A stretch of DNA of 64,000 bases from Paraburkholderia agricolaris (GCF_009455635.1 NZ_QPER01000001.1:620001-684000); one strand, 5' to 3'; shown: positions 46,787 to 57,378, counted from the first letter of the stretch. The notes: generated by a model not told the origin, from the sequence alone. Numbers and translations are program-made.

Positions 46787-47222
46787 GAAACAAATACGGC
46801 GGTCTCACCCGGCAGGATTGCCGGACGGCGCCGCCGTCGTTTGTGGTAACTCAATGCAGCATAAAGGATTTCGCCCCGTTTGACGAGTCGGCTAAAAGGT
46901 CGGGCAAGCCGGCTGAAAGCCTTTCGCAACCCTCAAACGGGGCTTGTGTGCGCTGCGGAAAAAGGTCCGCTGCGCTATAATCTACCGGTTATCCCTAAGC
47001 CCAGCAGGCCGGTATTGAGCTTGCGGGACACGGCTCGCGCGCTCCGGAAAGTTTCCTCGCGGTGCGCCGTCATGATGAGCGCCGCGGCGGCTTGTCCGGC
47101 CCTTCGCGGTATCTGGCGGCGCAGCTCGCCAATCAGGCGTGGTCACGTGTTCAGGCATCCCAAAGCCGCTTTGCAGTCAGCTTTGCCGTCATTCCGCTGG
47201 GCAGTCACACAGGTATTCCTAC
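46787..47222. other. Intergenic region between argF and the DUF3579 gene, with a TATAAT box
   Basis: 436 bases without a convincing gene. A perfect TATAAT on the plus strand at 46976-46981 has no clear -35. If used, it gives a leader of about 235 bases before the ATG at 47223. On the minus strand a TATGCT around 46857-46862 could be the argF -10. Short frames here lack ribosome sites and family motifs. Confidence 0.45.
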
Positions 47223-47573
47223 ATGGCCGAAGCAGCTCCAACCGAATATTTCATTCAGGGCATCACGTCGACCGGGAAAAAGTTTCGGCCGAGCGACTGG
47301 TCGGAGCGGCTCGCAGGCGTCATGGCATGCTTTGGCCCCAGCCCGGGCGGCAAGGGGCCGAACGCTTATCTGCAATACTCGCTGTACGTGCGGCCCACCA
47401 TGATCGGCGACCTCAAGTGCGTGATTCTCGATTCGCGCTTGCGCGATATCGAACCGATGGCGTTCGACTTCGTTCTGAACTTCGCGAAAGACAACGATCT
47501 TCTCGTGACGGAGGCTTGCGAGTTGCAACTCGAGCAGCATGCCGCGCCGAAAGAGAAGCGGCATGTGATTTAG
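47223..47573 (+). CDS. DUF3579 domain-containing protein
   Basis: 116-residue small protein with EYFIQGITSTGKKFRPSDWSERLAGVMACFG at its N-terminus in shorter recognised pieces, then VRPTMIGDLKCVILDSRL. It matches the DUF3579 family found mainly in Betaproteobacteria beside arg genes (from memory). No catalytic motif is known. The ATG at 47223 starts the conserved part; upstream codons are not conserved. A clear terminator follows. Confidence 0.85.
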   Translation: MAEAAPTEYFIQGITSTGKKFRPSDWSERLAGVMACFGPSPGGKGPNAYLQYSLYVRPTMIGDLKCVILDSRLRDIEPMAFDFVLNFAKDNDLLVTEACELQLEQHAAPKEKRHVI

Positions 47574-47603
47574 CGGCAGCCTCTGCCGGATCGGCAAAAA
47601 AAC

Positions 47604-47630
47604 AAAAACCCGCAGCTAGCGGGTTTTTTT
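47604..47630 (+). terminator. Terminator after the DUF3579 gene
   Basis: 10-bp stem (47604-47613 with 47619-47628) with a 5-base loop and a T run, starting 31 bases after the stop. Confidence 0.88.
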
Positions 47631-47763
47631 GTGCCTGAAGCAGTGGCTTCGGGGCGGGCGGCTCCGGTGCGGTGGCTTCGATGGGCCGCCAACTGAGTCG
47701 CGAACAGGCGAGAGTCAGTATCCGGTTCCGTCAGTGCCAGGCAAAACCCAGGCAAACCCAAGC

Positions 47764-47788
47764 AAAAAAGCCCGCCGAAGCGAGCCTT
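47764..47788 (-). terminator. Terminator after rpsT
   Basis: On the minus strand a GC-rich stem with a TTCG loop is followed by six T residues, about 50 bases after the rpsT stop. A second stem without T run lies at about 47814-47832. Classic intrinsic terminator form. Confidence 0.8.
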
Positions 47789-47838
47789 TCCGTTGCAGCG
47801 GAAACAGGAGGTAGCCCACCGAAGCGGGCTGACCGAAT

Positions 47839-48117
47839 TTACTGCGCTGCAGGCGCTTGCAGACCCTTGAGGGCTGCAGCCAGACGGCTCTTGTTACGAG
47901 CTGCCTTGTTCTTGTGAACGATTTTCTTGTCGGCGATGATGTCGATGGTCTTCGACGATGCCTGGAAGATCTCAACGGCCTTAGCCTTGTCGCCGGCTTC
48001 GATTGCCTTGCGAACAGCCTTGATAGCCGTGCGGAACTTCGAGCGCAGTGCCGAGTTGTGCGAGTTTGCCTTGGCGGCCTGGCGGGCGCGCTTACGTGCT
48101 TGTGCGGAGTTAGCCAT
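47839..48117 (-). CDS. rpsT: 30S ribosomal protein S20
   Basis: 92-residue, strongly basic helical ribosomal protein starting [13 protein letters not shown], with [21 protein letters not shown] and the KGIIHKNKAARHKSRL-type segment ([14 protein letters not shown]). It binds 16S rRNA in the body of the 30S subunit. It is monocistronic with its own promoter about 230 bases upstream and a terminator. S20 represses its own translation in E. coli; the long leader here leaves room for that. Confidence 0.97.
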   Translation of the reverse strand: MANSAQARKRARQAAKANSHNSALRSKFRTAIKAVRKAIEAGDKAKAVEIFQASSKTIDIIADKKIVHKNKAARNKSRLAAALKGLQAPAAQ

Positions 48118-48347
48118 GACGGTTCCTTATCCTGTTCCTGTTTCCAGTACCTGACCTTCAAGTGGGTGAGGTGCTGCTTTTAGATCGAACTCTTGGAAGC
48201 GATTGCCCAAGAGCGCAAAAAGTGTCGAAAAAAATCGATCGGACTACGCGAAGGCGCGCCCGTGTTCGGAGTATTTCGAGGATAAAGGTGACCGTTTGAT
48301 GCCGACCTGAACCCCGTCCGAAAATTGAGCGAGCTTCGAAACCGGCG

Positions 48348-48377
48348 ATTATAGCAACAAAATTAGGCACGTGGCAA
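48348..48377 (-). promoter_or_regulatory. Sigma70 promoter of rpsT
   Basis: Minus-strand TTGCCA (48377-48372) and TATAAT (48353-48348), 18-base spacer. Start expected near 48341, giving a leader of about 220 bases before the rpsT ATG. Confidence 0.65.
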
Positions 48378-48639
48378 CGGGGAATCGTCAAACCCGGCGT
48401 GCCGGCTGCCGCGCGAGATCCGGGATTCTGCCAGCCCTGACTGGGGCGGGATCGCCTGCGGGCGTGCCGGCGACTGTGCGGCAACAGGTGAGCGGATGGC
48501 AGGCCCGGCACGCAAGTGGTACGGCGGGCAGCAAAAAAAACAAACAAAAAACGGCCCGATTCGCTCGTCTGAACGAACGTCTGCGGCGCAAATCGGTCCG
48601 ATTCGCGTTCTGGCTCGTCGTTCGCCCCTGTGGCACCCG

Positions 48640-48645
48640 TATAAT
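48640..48645 (+). promoter_or_regulatory. -10 box directly before murJ
   Basis: TATAAT ends nine bases before the murJ ATG at 48655, so a normal start site (about 48652) leaves a leader of only a few bases and no ribosome site. The -35 position is weak. Suggests a leaderless or near-leaderless murJ mRNA. Confidence 0.5.
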
Positions 48646-48654
48646 AAGCGCCCC

Positions 48655-50205
48655 ATGAATCTATTCCGAGCCCTGCTGACGGTCAGCGGCTTCACGCTGC
48701 TGTCGCGCGTGACCGGACTGGCCCGCGAAACGCTGATCGCCCGCGCGTTTGGTGCCAGTCAATACACTGACGCGTTTTACGTCGCCTTCCGCATCCCGAA
48801 CCTGTTGCGTCGCATTTCCGCCGAGGGTGCGTTCTCACAGGCCTTCGTGCCGATTCTCGCCGAGTTCAAGAACCAGCAAGGACACGACGCCACCAAGGCG
48901 CTGGTCGACGCTACCTCGACGGTGCTGGCCTGGGCGCTCGCGATTCTCTCGGTGATCGGCGTGGTGGGAGCCTCGGGCGTGGTGTTCATCGTCGCGTCGG
49001 GGCTCGCGCATGAAGGCCAGGCCTATGCGCTCGCGGTCACGATGACGCGCATCATGTTCCCGTACATCATTTTCATCTCGCTGACGTCGCTGGCGTCGGG
49101 CGTGCTGAATACGTACAAGAATTTTTCGCTGCCCGCGTTCGCCCCGGTCCTGCTGAACGTGGCGTTCATCTTCGCGGCGGTGTTCGTCGCGCCGCGCCTG
49201 CAAACGCCGGTGTATGCGCTTGCGTGGGCGGTGATCGCCGGCGGTGTGCTGCAGTTCATCGTGCAGCTGCCAGGTCTGAAGAAGATCGACATGCTGCCGC
49301 GCATCGGCCTGAATCCGCTGAAAGCGCTCGCGCATCGCGGTGTGAAGCGGGTCCTGTCGAAGATGGTGCCGGCAATGTTCGCCGTATCGGTCGCGCAGAT
49401 TAGTCTGATCATCAACACCAACATTGCGTCGCGGATCGGCCCGGGTGCTGTTTCCTGGATCAATTACGCCGACCGGCTGATGGAGTTTCCGACCGCGCTG
49501 CTCGGTGTCGCACTTGGCACGATCCTGCTGCCGAGCCTGTCGAAGGCGCACGTGGATGCCGATTCGCACGAGTATTCGTCGCTGCTCGACTGGGGGCTGC
49601 GCGTCACCTTCCTGCTGGCCGCGCCGAGCGCCATCGCGCTGTTTTTCTTCGCTCAGCCGCTCACCGCGACGCTGTTCCACTACGGTAAGTTCGACGGCAA
49701 CTCCGTGGTGATGGTCGGTCGCGCGCTGTCTGCCTATGGCATCGGCCTGATCGGCCTGATTCTCATCAAGATCCTTGCGCCCGGCTTTTACGCCAAGCAG
49801 GACATCAAGACGCCGGTGAAGATCGGCGTCGGCGTGCTGATTGCCACACAAGTGAGCAACTATCTGTTCGTGCCGATTTTCGCGCATGCGGGCCTCACGC
49901 TGAGCGTCGGGCTCGGTGCTTGCGTCAACGCGCTGTTCCTGTTCCTCGGTTTGCGCAAGCGCGGCATCTATACACCGTCGAAAGGCTGGTTGAAGTTCTT
50001 CGTGCAATTGTTCGGCGCCTGCCTGGTGCTGGCCGGCGTGATGCATTGGTTCGCGATCAGCTTCGACTGGATCGGCATGCACAGCCGGCCGGTCGATCGC
50101 ATCGTGTTGCTGGGGGCGTGCCTCGTTCTGTTCGCCGCGCTATATTTCGGTATGCTTTGGCTGATGGGCTTCAAGTACGCGTATTTCAAAAGGCGAGTGA
50201 AGTGA
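48655..50205 (+). CDS. murJ: Lipid II flippase MurJ
   Basis: 516-residue MOP-superfamily membrane protein with about 14 helices; flips lipid II across the inner membrane for peptidoglycan synthesis. The N-terminus (TLLSRVTGLARETLIARAFG) is the MviN/MurJ signature, followed by FRIPNLLRRISAEGAFSQAF. The ATG at 48655 is the conserved family start; the frame upstream is A-rich intergenic sequence. It is followed after 5 bases by the SirB1-family gene. Confidence 0.95.
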   Translation: MNLFRALLTVSGFTLLSRVTGLARETLIARAFGASQYTDAFYVAFRIPNLLRRISAEGAFSQAFVPILAEFKNQQGHDATKALVDATSTVLAWALAILSVIGVVGASGVVFIVASGLAHEGQAYALAVTMTRIMFPYIIFISLTSLASGVLNTYKNFSLPAFAPVLLNVAFIFAAVFVAPRLQTPVYALAWAVIAGGVLQFIVQLPGLKKIDMLPRIGLNPLKALAHRGVKRVLSKMVPAMFAVSVAQISLIINTNIASRIGPGAVSWINYADRLMEFPTALLGVALGTILLPSLSKAHVDADSHEYSSLLDWGLRVTFLLAAPSAIALFFFAQPLTATLFHYGKFDGNSVVMVGRALSAYGIGLIGLILIKILAPGFYAKQDIKTPVKIGVGVLIATQVSNYLFVPIFAHAGLTLSVGLGACVNALFLFLGLRKRGIYTPSKGWLKFFVQLFGACLVLAGVMHWFAISFDWIGMHSRPVDRIVLLGACLVLFAALYFGMLWLMGFKYAYFKRRVK

Positions 50206-50210
50206 TCACG

Positions 50211-51053
50211 ATGACGCGAGTTCTCGACTATTTCAGTACGCTGGTTGCCGAAGATGACAGCCTGCCGCTGACCGAGGCGGCGCTCTCGCTCGCGCAGGAC
50301 GCTTATCCCGATCTCGATTTGCAAGGCACGCTGGCCGAGATCGACGAGCTGGTTTTGCGTTTGCAGCGCCGCATGCCGGACGACGCCGACATCAGGCAGA
50401 AGGTCGGCATTCTGAACCGGTTCTTCTTTCGCGAGCTGGGTTTCGCCAGCAACCTCAACGATTATTACGACCCCGACAACAGTCATCTGAACGCAGTGCT
50501 GAAGCGCCGCCGCGGCATTCCGATTTCGCTGGCGGTGCTGTATCTGGAGATGGCCGAGCAGATCGGCATTCCGGCACGCGGCGTGTCGTTTCCGGGTCAC
50601 TTCCTGTTGCGCGTGACAACGCCGGATGGCGACGTGATGCTCGATCCGACTACCGGGCATTCGCTGTCCGAGTCGCAGATGGTGGATATGCTGGAGCCCT
50701 ATGTGGCGTCGGCGGGCGACTCGGTGAGCCGGGCATTGCGCATGTTGCTGCAGCCGGCTACGCGCCGCGAAATCATCGCTCGTATGCTGCGGAATCTGAA
50801 GTCGACTTATCTTCAGACAGAACGCTGGCAGCGTCTGTTGGCGGTGCAGCAGCGTCTTGTGATCCTGCTGCCGGACAGCATCGAGGAAGTGCGCGACCGC
50901 GGGTTCGCCTATGCGCGGCTCGATTACCTGCGCCCGGCGCTCGAAGATCTCGAGCGCTATCTCGGCGACCGGCCGGACGCGGAAGACGCGACGGTGGTGG
51001 AATCGCAGTTGCATGAACTGCGCCAACGCACCCAATACGACGACCGCGACTGA
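50211..51053 (+). CDS. SirB1 family (transglutaminase-like) protein
   Basis: 280-residue protein with the SirB1 N-terminal transglutaminase-like domain: GILNRFFFRELGF, DPDNSHLNAVLKRRRGIPISLAVLYLEMAEQ, and GVSFPGHFLLR. A TPR-like C-terminal part follows (RDRGFAYARLDYLRPALEDLERYL). The biochemical role is not established. The ATG at 50211 lies five bases after the murJ stop, so both are likely one operon ending at the terminator at 51078-51122. Confidence 0.9.
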   Translation: MTRVLDYFSTLVAEDDSLPLTEAALSLAQDAYPDLDLQGTLAEIDELVLRLQRRMPDDADIRQKVGILNRFFFRELGFASNLNDYYDPDNSHLNAVLKRRRGIPISLAVLYLEMAEQIGIPARGVSFPGHFLLRVTTPDGDVMLDPTTGHSLSESQMVDMLEPYVASAGDSVSRALRMLLQPATRREIIARMLRNLKSTYLQTERWQRLLAVQQRLVILLPDSIEEVRDRGFAYARLDYLRPALEDLERYLGDRPDAEDATVVESQLHELRQRTQYDDRD

Positions 51054-51077
51054 GAGCGGTTCAACGGCGCAAAACAG

Positions 51078-51122
51078 AACGCCTGCCAGCGAGTCATGCT
51101 GATTCACTGGCAGGCGTTTTTC
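51078..51122 (+). terminator. Terminator after the SirB1-family gene
   Basis: 12-bp stem (51078-51089 with 51107-51118) with a 17-base loop and T run, 25 bases after the stop. The convergent SDR gene ends at 51162, so it may also act on the minus strand. Confidence 0.8.
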
Positions 51123-51161
51123 ATTGGCACAGCCGCGCAATACTGCACGCCGGATGCATTG

Positions 51162-51920
51162 TTACTTCGGCTGCATCCGGATCGCGCCGTCCAGACGAAT
51201 CACTTCGCCGTTGAGCATCGGATTGTCGAAGATCTGCTTGGCCAGCATTGCGTACTCCGCCGGTTTGCCCAGGCGCGGCGGGAACGGCACCATTGCGCCG
51301 AGCGCGTCCTGCACTTCCTGCGGCATGCCGAGCAGCATGGGCGTTTCGAAGATGCCCGGCGCAATCGTCATCACACGAATCGCGTTGCGCGACAGATCAC
51401 GGGCGATCGGCAGCGTCATGCCGACCACGCCGCTCTTGGACGCCGCATACGCGGCCTGGCCGATCTGGCCGTCAAATGCCGCCACCGAGGCCGTGTTGAT
51501 GATCACGCCACGCTCGCCATTCGCATTCGGTTCGTTCTTCGACATGGCCGCGGCGGCGAGCCGGATCATGTTAAAGGTGCCGATCAGATTGATGGAGATG
51601 GTGCGGGAAAACGATTCGAGCGGATGCGGGCCGTCTTTGCCGACCGTCTTGATGGCGGGCGCAACACCCGCGCAATTGACGAGGCCGCGCAGCGTGCCGA
51701 GTTTTGTGGCGGCTTCGACGGCTTGCGTGGCGTCGTCTTCCCGGCTCACGTCGCATTTGACGAATACGCCGCCGAGTTCTTTCGCGAGCGCGTCACCCGC
51801 GTCCTGATTCAGATCGGCCAGCACTACCTTGCCGCCGTTCTCGACGAGAAGGCGCGCTGTGGCCGCGCCGAGTCCCGATGCACCGCCGGTGATCAGGAAT
51901 ACGTTGTCACGAATCTCCAT
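51162..51920 (-). CDS. SDR-family 3-hydroxyacyl-CoA dehydrogenase-like protein (HSD17B10 type)
   Basis: 252-residue short-chain dehydrogenase. The cofactor motif [21 protein letters not shown] and catalytic Ser with YAASK are present. [23 protein letters not shown] and [10 protein letters not shown] match the type II 3-hydroxyacyl-CoA dehydrogenase group (human HSD17B10 pattern, recalled). It probably acts in fatty acid or branched-chain breakdown. The ATG at 51920 has AGGAGAAGAC upstream. No acyl-CoA genes are adjacent. Confidence 0.88.
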   Translation of the reverse strand: MEIRDNVFLITGGASGLGAATARLLVENGGKVVLADLNQDAGDALAKELGGVFVKCDVSREDDATQAVEAATKLGTLRGLVNCAGVAPAIKTVGKDGPHPLESFSRTISINLIGTFNMIRLAAAAMSKNEPNANGERGVIINTASVAAFDGQIGQAAYAASKSGVVGMTLPIARDLSRNAIRVMTIAPGIFETPMLLGMPQEVQDALGAMVPFPPRLGKPAEYAMLAKQIFDNPMLNGEVIRLDGAIRMQPK

Positions 51921-52145
51921 GTCTTCTCCTTTGCTTCGGTTCAGTAATGTCTTGATCGAATATTTTTTCGATGATCGATTGTAACGGCTATGCTGCAATG
52001 CGGAAAGTGAGGCTGGCTCCGACCGCCGTGCGCCTTCGCGGGCAGCCTGCAGCACCGCCAGGCTGATACGGATGGCTAATTAATATCGGGCAGGGTGGGC
52101 GCCGCCGGCGCATGGCGATGCATGCCGTGCGATATAGCACGCAAT

Positions 52146-52175
52146 AAAAAAACCCGCCGGCATGGGCGGGTTTTT
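52146..52175 (-). terminator. Terminator after adk
   Basis: GC-rich stem (CCCGCC 52153-52158 with GGCGGG 52165-52170), flanked by A and T runs. Lies 30 bases after the adk stop on the minus strand. Confidence 0.85.
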
Positions 52176-52203
52176 CATACGGCAGGCAAGCACAGACGCG
52201 AGC

Positions 52204-52884
<681 letters not shown>

Positions 52885-53083
52885 CTATGTGAATTCTTTG
52901 GTAGCGCTGCAGTCATCCCACGATTCGTCGAGGGACCCGCGTCGGCAGCCGTTTCGAGTCTCGCGCTGCACGTCGATAACGACGGCGCTGCAAGGCGGTA
53001 ACGGCGCGACCGGGGCAAACCCTGACTCTCGCATTTAACGGGAGGCGCGCACAACCGTCCGATTATGCCATGGGTTTTTACGC

Positions 53084-53884
53084 TCACGCCCCGAATAAAG
53101 CCTGCACGCGCGCGAGATCGGCGGGCGTGTCGACGCCGGGCAGCGGCGCATTCTCCGTGACCAGCACCGCGATTCGCTCGCCGTGCCACATCGCGCGCAG
53201 TTGTTCGAGCGCTTCGACCTGCTCGATCGGCGAAATCGCGAGGCTCGGATAGGTGCGCAGGAACTGGGCGCGATACGCGTACAGGCCGATATGGCGATAG
53301 ACGACCGCGGGTGCCGGCGGCGTAGGCATCGACGCCACATCGGGCCAATGCGGTTGATACGCGTCGCGTGCCCACGGAATCGGTGCGCGCGAGAAATACA
53401 GCGCGACGGCGCGCGCGTCGAGCACGACCTTGACGACGTTCGGATTGAAAATTTCCGCGGCATCGGTGATCGGATGCGCGGCGGTGGCGATCGCGCATCC
53501 GTGGCTCGACGCCAGGTGCGACGCGACGCCGCACACGAGCGCCGGATCGATCAACGGCTCGTCGCCTTGCACGTTCACCACGATCGTGTCGTCGCTCCAG
53601 CCGAACTGTGCCGCCACTTCCGCGAGACGGTCGGTGCCCGACGGATGATCGGCGCGCGTCAGCACGGCGTCGAAGCCGTGCTCGCGGGCCACATCCAGCA
53701 CCGCTTGCGCGTCGGAGGCGATCAGCACCTGTTGCGCGCCCGATTCGCGTGCACGTTCGGCGACCCGCACCACCATCGGCTTGCCGCCAATGTCGGCGAG
53801 CGGTTTGTTGGGCAGGCGCGACGAGGCGAGCCGGGCCGGTACGACGGCGACAAACGGAGGAGTGGTGACGTTAGCGTTGGTCAT
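53084..53884 (-). CDS. kdsB: 3-deoxy-manno-octulosonate cytidylyltransferase
   Basis: 266-residue CMP-Kdo synthetase activating Kdo for lipopolysaccharide core assembly. [19 protein letters not shown] is the nucleotide-binding opening, then [23 protein letters not shown] and a C-terminal [12 protein letters not shown] with GVDTPADL. It lies downstream of lpxK and the Trm112-like gene on the same strand, an LPS-related operon order common in Betaproteobacteria. Confidence 0.96.
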   Translation of the reverse strand: MTNANVTTPPFVAVVPARLASSRLPNKPLADIGGKPMVVRVAERARESGAQQVLIASDAQAVLDVAREHGFDAVLTRADHPSGTDRLAEVAAQFGWSDDTIVVNVQGDEPLIDPALVCGVASHLASSHGCAIATAAHPITDAAEIFNPNVVKVVLDARAVALYFSRAPIPWARDAYQPHWPDVASMPTPPAPAVVYRHIGLYAYRAQFLRTYPSLAISPIEQVEALEQLRAMWHGERIAVLVTENAPLPGVDTPADLARVQALFGA

Positions 53885-54052
53885 CGGAAGGACGGGCGGC
53901 GATTAAGCCGGAAGAAAGCGCTCGCAAGTCGTGCACTGCGCGCGCCAATGAGAAAGAGGGCAAATACGACGGTGAATTGCGGCGGATCGGAGAGCCAGGG
54001 CGCGCCGAATCTCGCCACCCCGCATCTTGCCCGCACCGGGCACAACCCCGAT

Positions 54053-54256
54053 TCAGGCGACCGAGCCCGGATTCAGGTCGACCGGTGTGCCTTCGACGGT
54101 CTGGCGCGCTTCGTCGACCAGCATCACGGGAATACCGTCGCGGATGGGATAGGCAAGCTTGTCCGCGTTGCAGATCAGTTCCTGCGCAGAACGGTCGTAG
54201 CTGAGCGGGCCCTTGCAGATCGGGCAGACGAGAATTTCAAGCAGGCGAGCGTCCAC
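54053..54256 (-). CDS. Trm112 family protein
   Basis: 67-residue zinc-finger-like protein. It starts at a GTG ([18 protein letters not shown]) with GGAG upstream inside the lpxK 3' end, and ends [12 protein letters not shown]. One CxxC pair is present, the later pair being reduced as in many bacterial versions. Trm112-like proteins activate methyltransferases in eukaryotes and archaea; the bacterial role is unclear. It overlaps lpxK by 20 bases, so it is probably translationally coupled. Confidence 0.88.
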   Translation of the reverse strand: MDARLLEILVCPICKGPLSYDRSAQELICNADKLAYPIRDGIPVMLVDEARQTVEGTPVDLNPGSVA

Positions 54257-55253
54257 GGACTTTCTCCACAACTAATGCAATGAGGCGATGATCGAGCGCG
54301 GCTTCGACAGGAACAACCCAGATGCGCGCGTCGCGCCAGGACCCTAATTTTACCGCATCCTTTTCGGTTATCAGGATGGTGTCCGCGTCGACGTCCGTAA
54401 AAGGATTGCGCTCGAACGCGTAGTGATCCGGCAAAGCGCGGGTGGTCGGCGTGAGACCGGCCGCGCGCAGCGTCGCGAAAAAGCGTTCGGGTGAGCCGAT
54501 GCCGGCCGCCGCCAGCACGCGCTCGCCGCTGAATTGCACGAGCGGGCGGCGCAGACCGGGGTTGTCGAGATGCCAGGCGTCGCCGGGCGCAAGTTGCAGC
54601 GCGAACGTATTCGGCCAGGGGGGCAGCGTGCGGGCGTATGGATCGTTGACCAGCGTCGCGTCGCGGCGGCGCGACAGCGGCTCGCGCAGCGGACCGGCCG
54701 GCAGCAGAAAACCGTTGCCGCCGAGCCGGTGATCGAAGACCACCAGTTCGGCGTCGCGCTCGAGGCGGTAGTGCTGCAAGCCGTCGTCGCTGACAATCAC
54801 GTCGACTTCGCGATGCGCGGCGCACAATGCCTGCGCGGCCGCGACGCGATCCGGGCAGACCCACACCGGTGCGCCGGTGCGGCGCGCGATCAGCAACGGT
54901 TCGTCGCCGCCGACGTTTGCCGCCGAGGCCGCGAGAACCGGCGTCGGTTCTTTGACGCGCGCGCCATAGCCGCGCGACACCACGCCGGGCTTGAAGCCGG
55001 CGGCGCGCAAGGCTTCGACCAGCGCGATGACGGTCGGTGTCTTGCCGGTGCCGCCGACGGTCACGTTGCCGACCACCACCACCGGCACGCCAATGCGCAC
55101 GGATTTCAGCCAGCCGAACGAGAAGGCGGCGCGGCGCGCGGCGGCAATCGCGCCGAATACACACGCGAAGGGTGTCAGCGCCCACGCAAGCGGGCCACGC
55201 TGCTGCCATTCGCGCGCAAGGCGTGCTTCGAGACGGTTGTTCAGGCCGCTCAT
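54237..55253 (-). CDS. lpxK: Tetraacyldisaccharide 4'-kinase
   Basis: 338-residue inner-membrane-associated lipid A kinase. The N-terminal amphipathic/membrane part is followed by the P-loop [15 protein letters not shown] (about residue 60), and later [13 protein letters not shown] and ALPDHYAF. The ATG at 55253 begins the conserved sequence; a longer frame to 55475 is unlike the family. It is the first gene of lpxK-Trm112-kdsB, feeding lipid A and Kdo synthesis. Confidence 0.94.
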   Translation of the reverse strand: MSGLNNRLEARLAREWQQRGPLAWALTPFACVFGAIAAARRAAFSFGWLKSVRIGVPVVVVGNVTVGGTGKTPTVIALVEALRAAGFKPGVVSRGYGARVKEPTPVLAASAANVGGDEPLLIARRTGAPVWVCPDRVAAAQALCAAHREVDVIVSDDGLQHYRLERDAELVVFDHRLGGNGFLLPAGPLREPLSRRRDATLVNDPYARTLPPWPNTFALQLAPGDAWHLDNPGLRRPLVQFSGERVLAAAGIGSPERFFATLRAAGLTPTTRALPDHYAFERNPFTDVDADTILITEKDAVKLGSWRDARIWVVPVEAALDHRLIALVVEKVRGRSPA

Positions 55254-55842
55254 TGGCGAGCCGCAAGGACGGGCGATGCACCGCGCGCCCGAAGGAGGCG
55301 GGGCGGCATGGAAGTGCCAGGTGCGATACGCGGGGCAAGCATCAACGCGGTTCTCCGGACAATCGAAAAGGGCAGCAAAAAGGTGCAGCGGGATGAAGCA
55401 GCGGCCGCAGCCGATGCGCTCGCGCAGCGTGGCGTCAGTGTGCCGTAATGGCGAGCGCCGCGGGGCTTTCGGCATGCTGTCGAACCCGCCACTCTAGCGC
55501 GCGGGCGTCCCGCCCGGCAAGTCGCGCGTCCCGCATCGCGTGGCAGGCAGCGGCGCCGGACGATGCCCACAGCCTGTGGATAACTTTGTGGAGAACCTGC
55601 CTGTCAATCGGCTGGGAGGGCCGCGCCGAGCGCTCCGTATCGGCAATCGTTCTCTTTAATGAGATGCAAATGCCATATAAATCAACGACATGCTTCCAAT
55701 TCACACGGTCTGGCGGGCGATCTGGACGGTATTTGTCTAATGGGTCCCGGCATGTGGACACTTTTAACAATTTGGCCGCCGCGCTGGACGCCGCTGGCCA
55801 CTCGGTCTATCGTCTGTCCGGCCAGTCACAGATATTCCTCGC
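55254..55842. other. Gap between divergent lpxK and xseA
   Basis: 589 bases with no gene I can support. The left 350 bases are GC-rich with overlapping low-complexity frames. The right part (55640-55700) is A/T-rich and holds TATAAA at 55676-55681, a possible xseA -10 with a poor -35. In several Burkholderia relatives I recall exbB/exbD genes beside lpxK; no trace of them is readable here. Confidence 0.5.
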
Positions 55843-57222
55843 ATGAATTCCGAAAGCCCTTTTGCTTCGTCGGCTACGCCCGGCGGTGAAGTCGTCGTCC
55901 CCGTTTCCGCGCTCAACCGGGCGATCGGCACGATGCTCGAACGCTCGTTTCCGCTCGTCTGGGTGGCGGGAGAAGTGTCGAACTTCACCCGTGCCGCGAG
56001 CGGCCACTGGTATTTCTCGATCAAGGACGCCCAGGCGCAGATGCGCTGCGTGATGTTCCGCGGCCGCGCGCAATACGCCGAGTTCACGCCGCGCGAAGGC
56101 GACCGCATCGAAGTACGCGCGTTGGTGACCATGTATGAGCCGCGCGGCGAGTTGCAACTCAATGTGGAAGCGGTGCGCCGCACCGGGCAAGGGCGTCTTT
56201 ACGAAGCCTTTCTCAAGCTGAAGGCGCAGCTCGAAGCCGAGGGTCTCTTTGCCGCCGAGCGCAAACGCCCGTTGCCGGCCCATCCACGTGCGATCGGCAT
56301 CGTGACATCGCTCCAGGCGGCGGCATTGCGCGACGTCCTGACCACCTTGTCGCGCCGCGCGCCGCATATTCCGGTGATCGTCTATCCGGCGCCGGTGCAG
56401 GGTGTGGGCGTGAGCGCCAAGCTGGCCGACATGGTCGACGCGGCCAACGCGCGGCGCGAAGTCGAGGTGCTGATCGTGTGCCGCGGCGGCGGTTCGATTG
56501 AAGACCTGTGGGCGTTCAACGAAGAAGTGCTGGCGCGTGCAATCGCCGAAAGCGCCATTCCGGTGGTGAGTGGCGTGGGGCACGAAACCGATTTCACGAT
56601 CGCCGACTTTGCCGCCGATGTGCGCGCGCCGACGCCCACCGGCGCCGCCGAACTCGTCAGCCCGCAGCGTGTGCTGTTGCTGCGCGAACTCGATCATCGG
56701 CATGCGACGCTCGCCCGCGGTTTTGGCCGCATGATGGAGCGGCGCGCCCAGCAACTCGACTGGCTCGCGCGGCGGCTCGTGTCGCCGGCCGAGCGGCTCA
56801 CGCGGCAGCGCACCCATTTGCAGCAATTGAGCGTGCGGCTGGCATCGGCGGGGGCGCGCCCGGTGCGTGACGCCCGAGCGCGGTTTTCTCTGCTGCAGAT
56901 GCGCTGGCAGCGCTGGCGTCCCGATCTCGCCGCGCATCAGGCGAAACTCGGCAACCTCTCGCAACGTCTGGACGCGGCATTGTTACGCCAGCATGAACGT
57001 CAGTCCGCGCGGATCGACACGCTGGCCGCGCGGCTCGAAGTGTTGAGTCCGAAGCGCACGCTGGAGCGCGGCTATGCCGCCGTGCTCGACGCGCAGAGCG
57101 GCCGCGCGGTGCGCGCGCCGTCGTCGCTGAAACCGGGGCGGCGCCTGACGGTGCATCTCGCCGAAGGGGCCGCGGACATTGCGCTCGCCGATGTGCAGCC
57201 GCGTCTGACCGACGCTTTCTGA
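55843..57222 (+). CDS. xseA: Exodeoxyribonuclease VII large subunit
   Basis: 459-residue catalytic subunit of the single-strand exonuclease ExoVII. An N-terminal OB-fold ([27 protein letters not shown]) is followed by the nuclease core ([48 protein letters not shown]) and a long helical C-terminal part. The ATG at 55843 starts close to the OB domain. xseB is not in the window, as expected since it usually lies elsewhere. Confidence 0.96.
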   Translation: MNSESPFASSATPGGEVVVPVSALNRAIGTMLERSFPLVWVAGEVSNFTRAASGHWYFSIKDAQAQMRCVMFRGRAQYAEFTPREGDRIEVRALVTMYEPRGELQLNVEAVRRTGQGRLYEAFLKLKAQLEAEGLFAAERKRPLPAHPRAIGIVTSLQAAALRDVLTTLSRRAPHIPVIVYPAPVQGVGVSAKLADMVDAANARREVEVLIVCRGGGSIEDLWAFNEEVLARAIAESAIPVVSGVGHETDFTIADFAADVRAPTPTGAAELVSPQRVLLLRELDHRHATLARGFGRMMERRAQQLDWLARRLVSPAERLTRQRTHLQQLSVRLASAGARPVRDARARFSLLQMRWQRWRPDLAAHQAKLGNLSQRLDAALLRQHERQSARIDTLAARLEVLSPKRTLERGYAAVLDAQSGRAVRAPSSLKPGRRLTVHLAEGAADIALADVQPRLTDAF

Positions 57223-57349
57223 CAGTTCGCCGGCAGCCGCCCGAGGCGTCTTTTCGACATCCGCATGGGGCAGGCACAACTCATGCGAAAGCACTAATTA
57301 CGCTATGTGTGCGGCAAGTTCGCCGATGCCGGACATAAAGTCCGTTGGT

Positions 57350-57378
57350 TTGCGGGGTTATTCCAACTCGCCTACAAT
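57350..57378 (+). promoter_or_regulatory. Sigma70 promoter of sodB
   Basis: TTGCGG (57350-57355) and TACAAT (57373-57378) with a 17-base spacer, giving a leader of about 58 bases before the sodB ATG at 57443. Confidence 0.65.

Noticed and set aside
48835..50082. 415-codon minus-strand open frame opposite murJ
   Set aside because: Arg/Gln/His-rich antisense translation with no domain; murJ is certain on the other strand.
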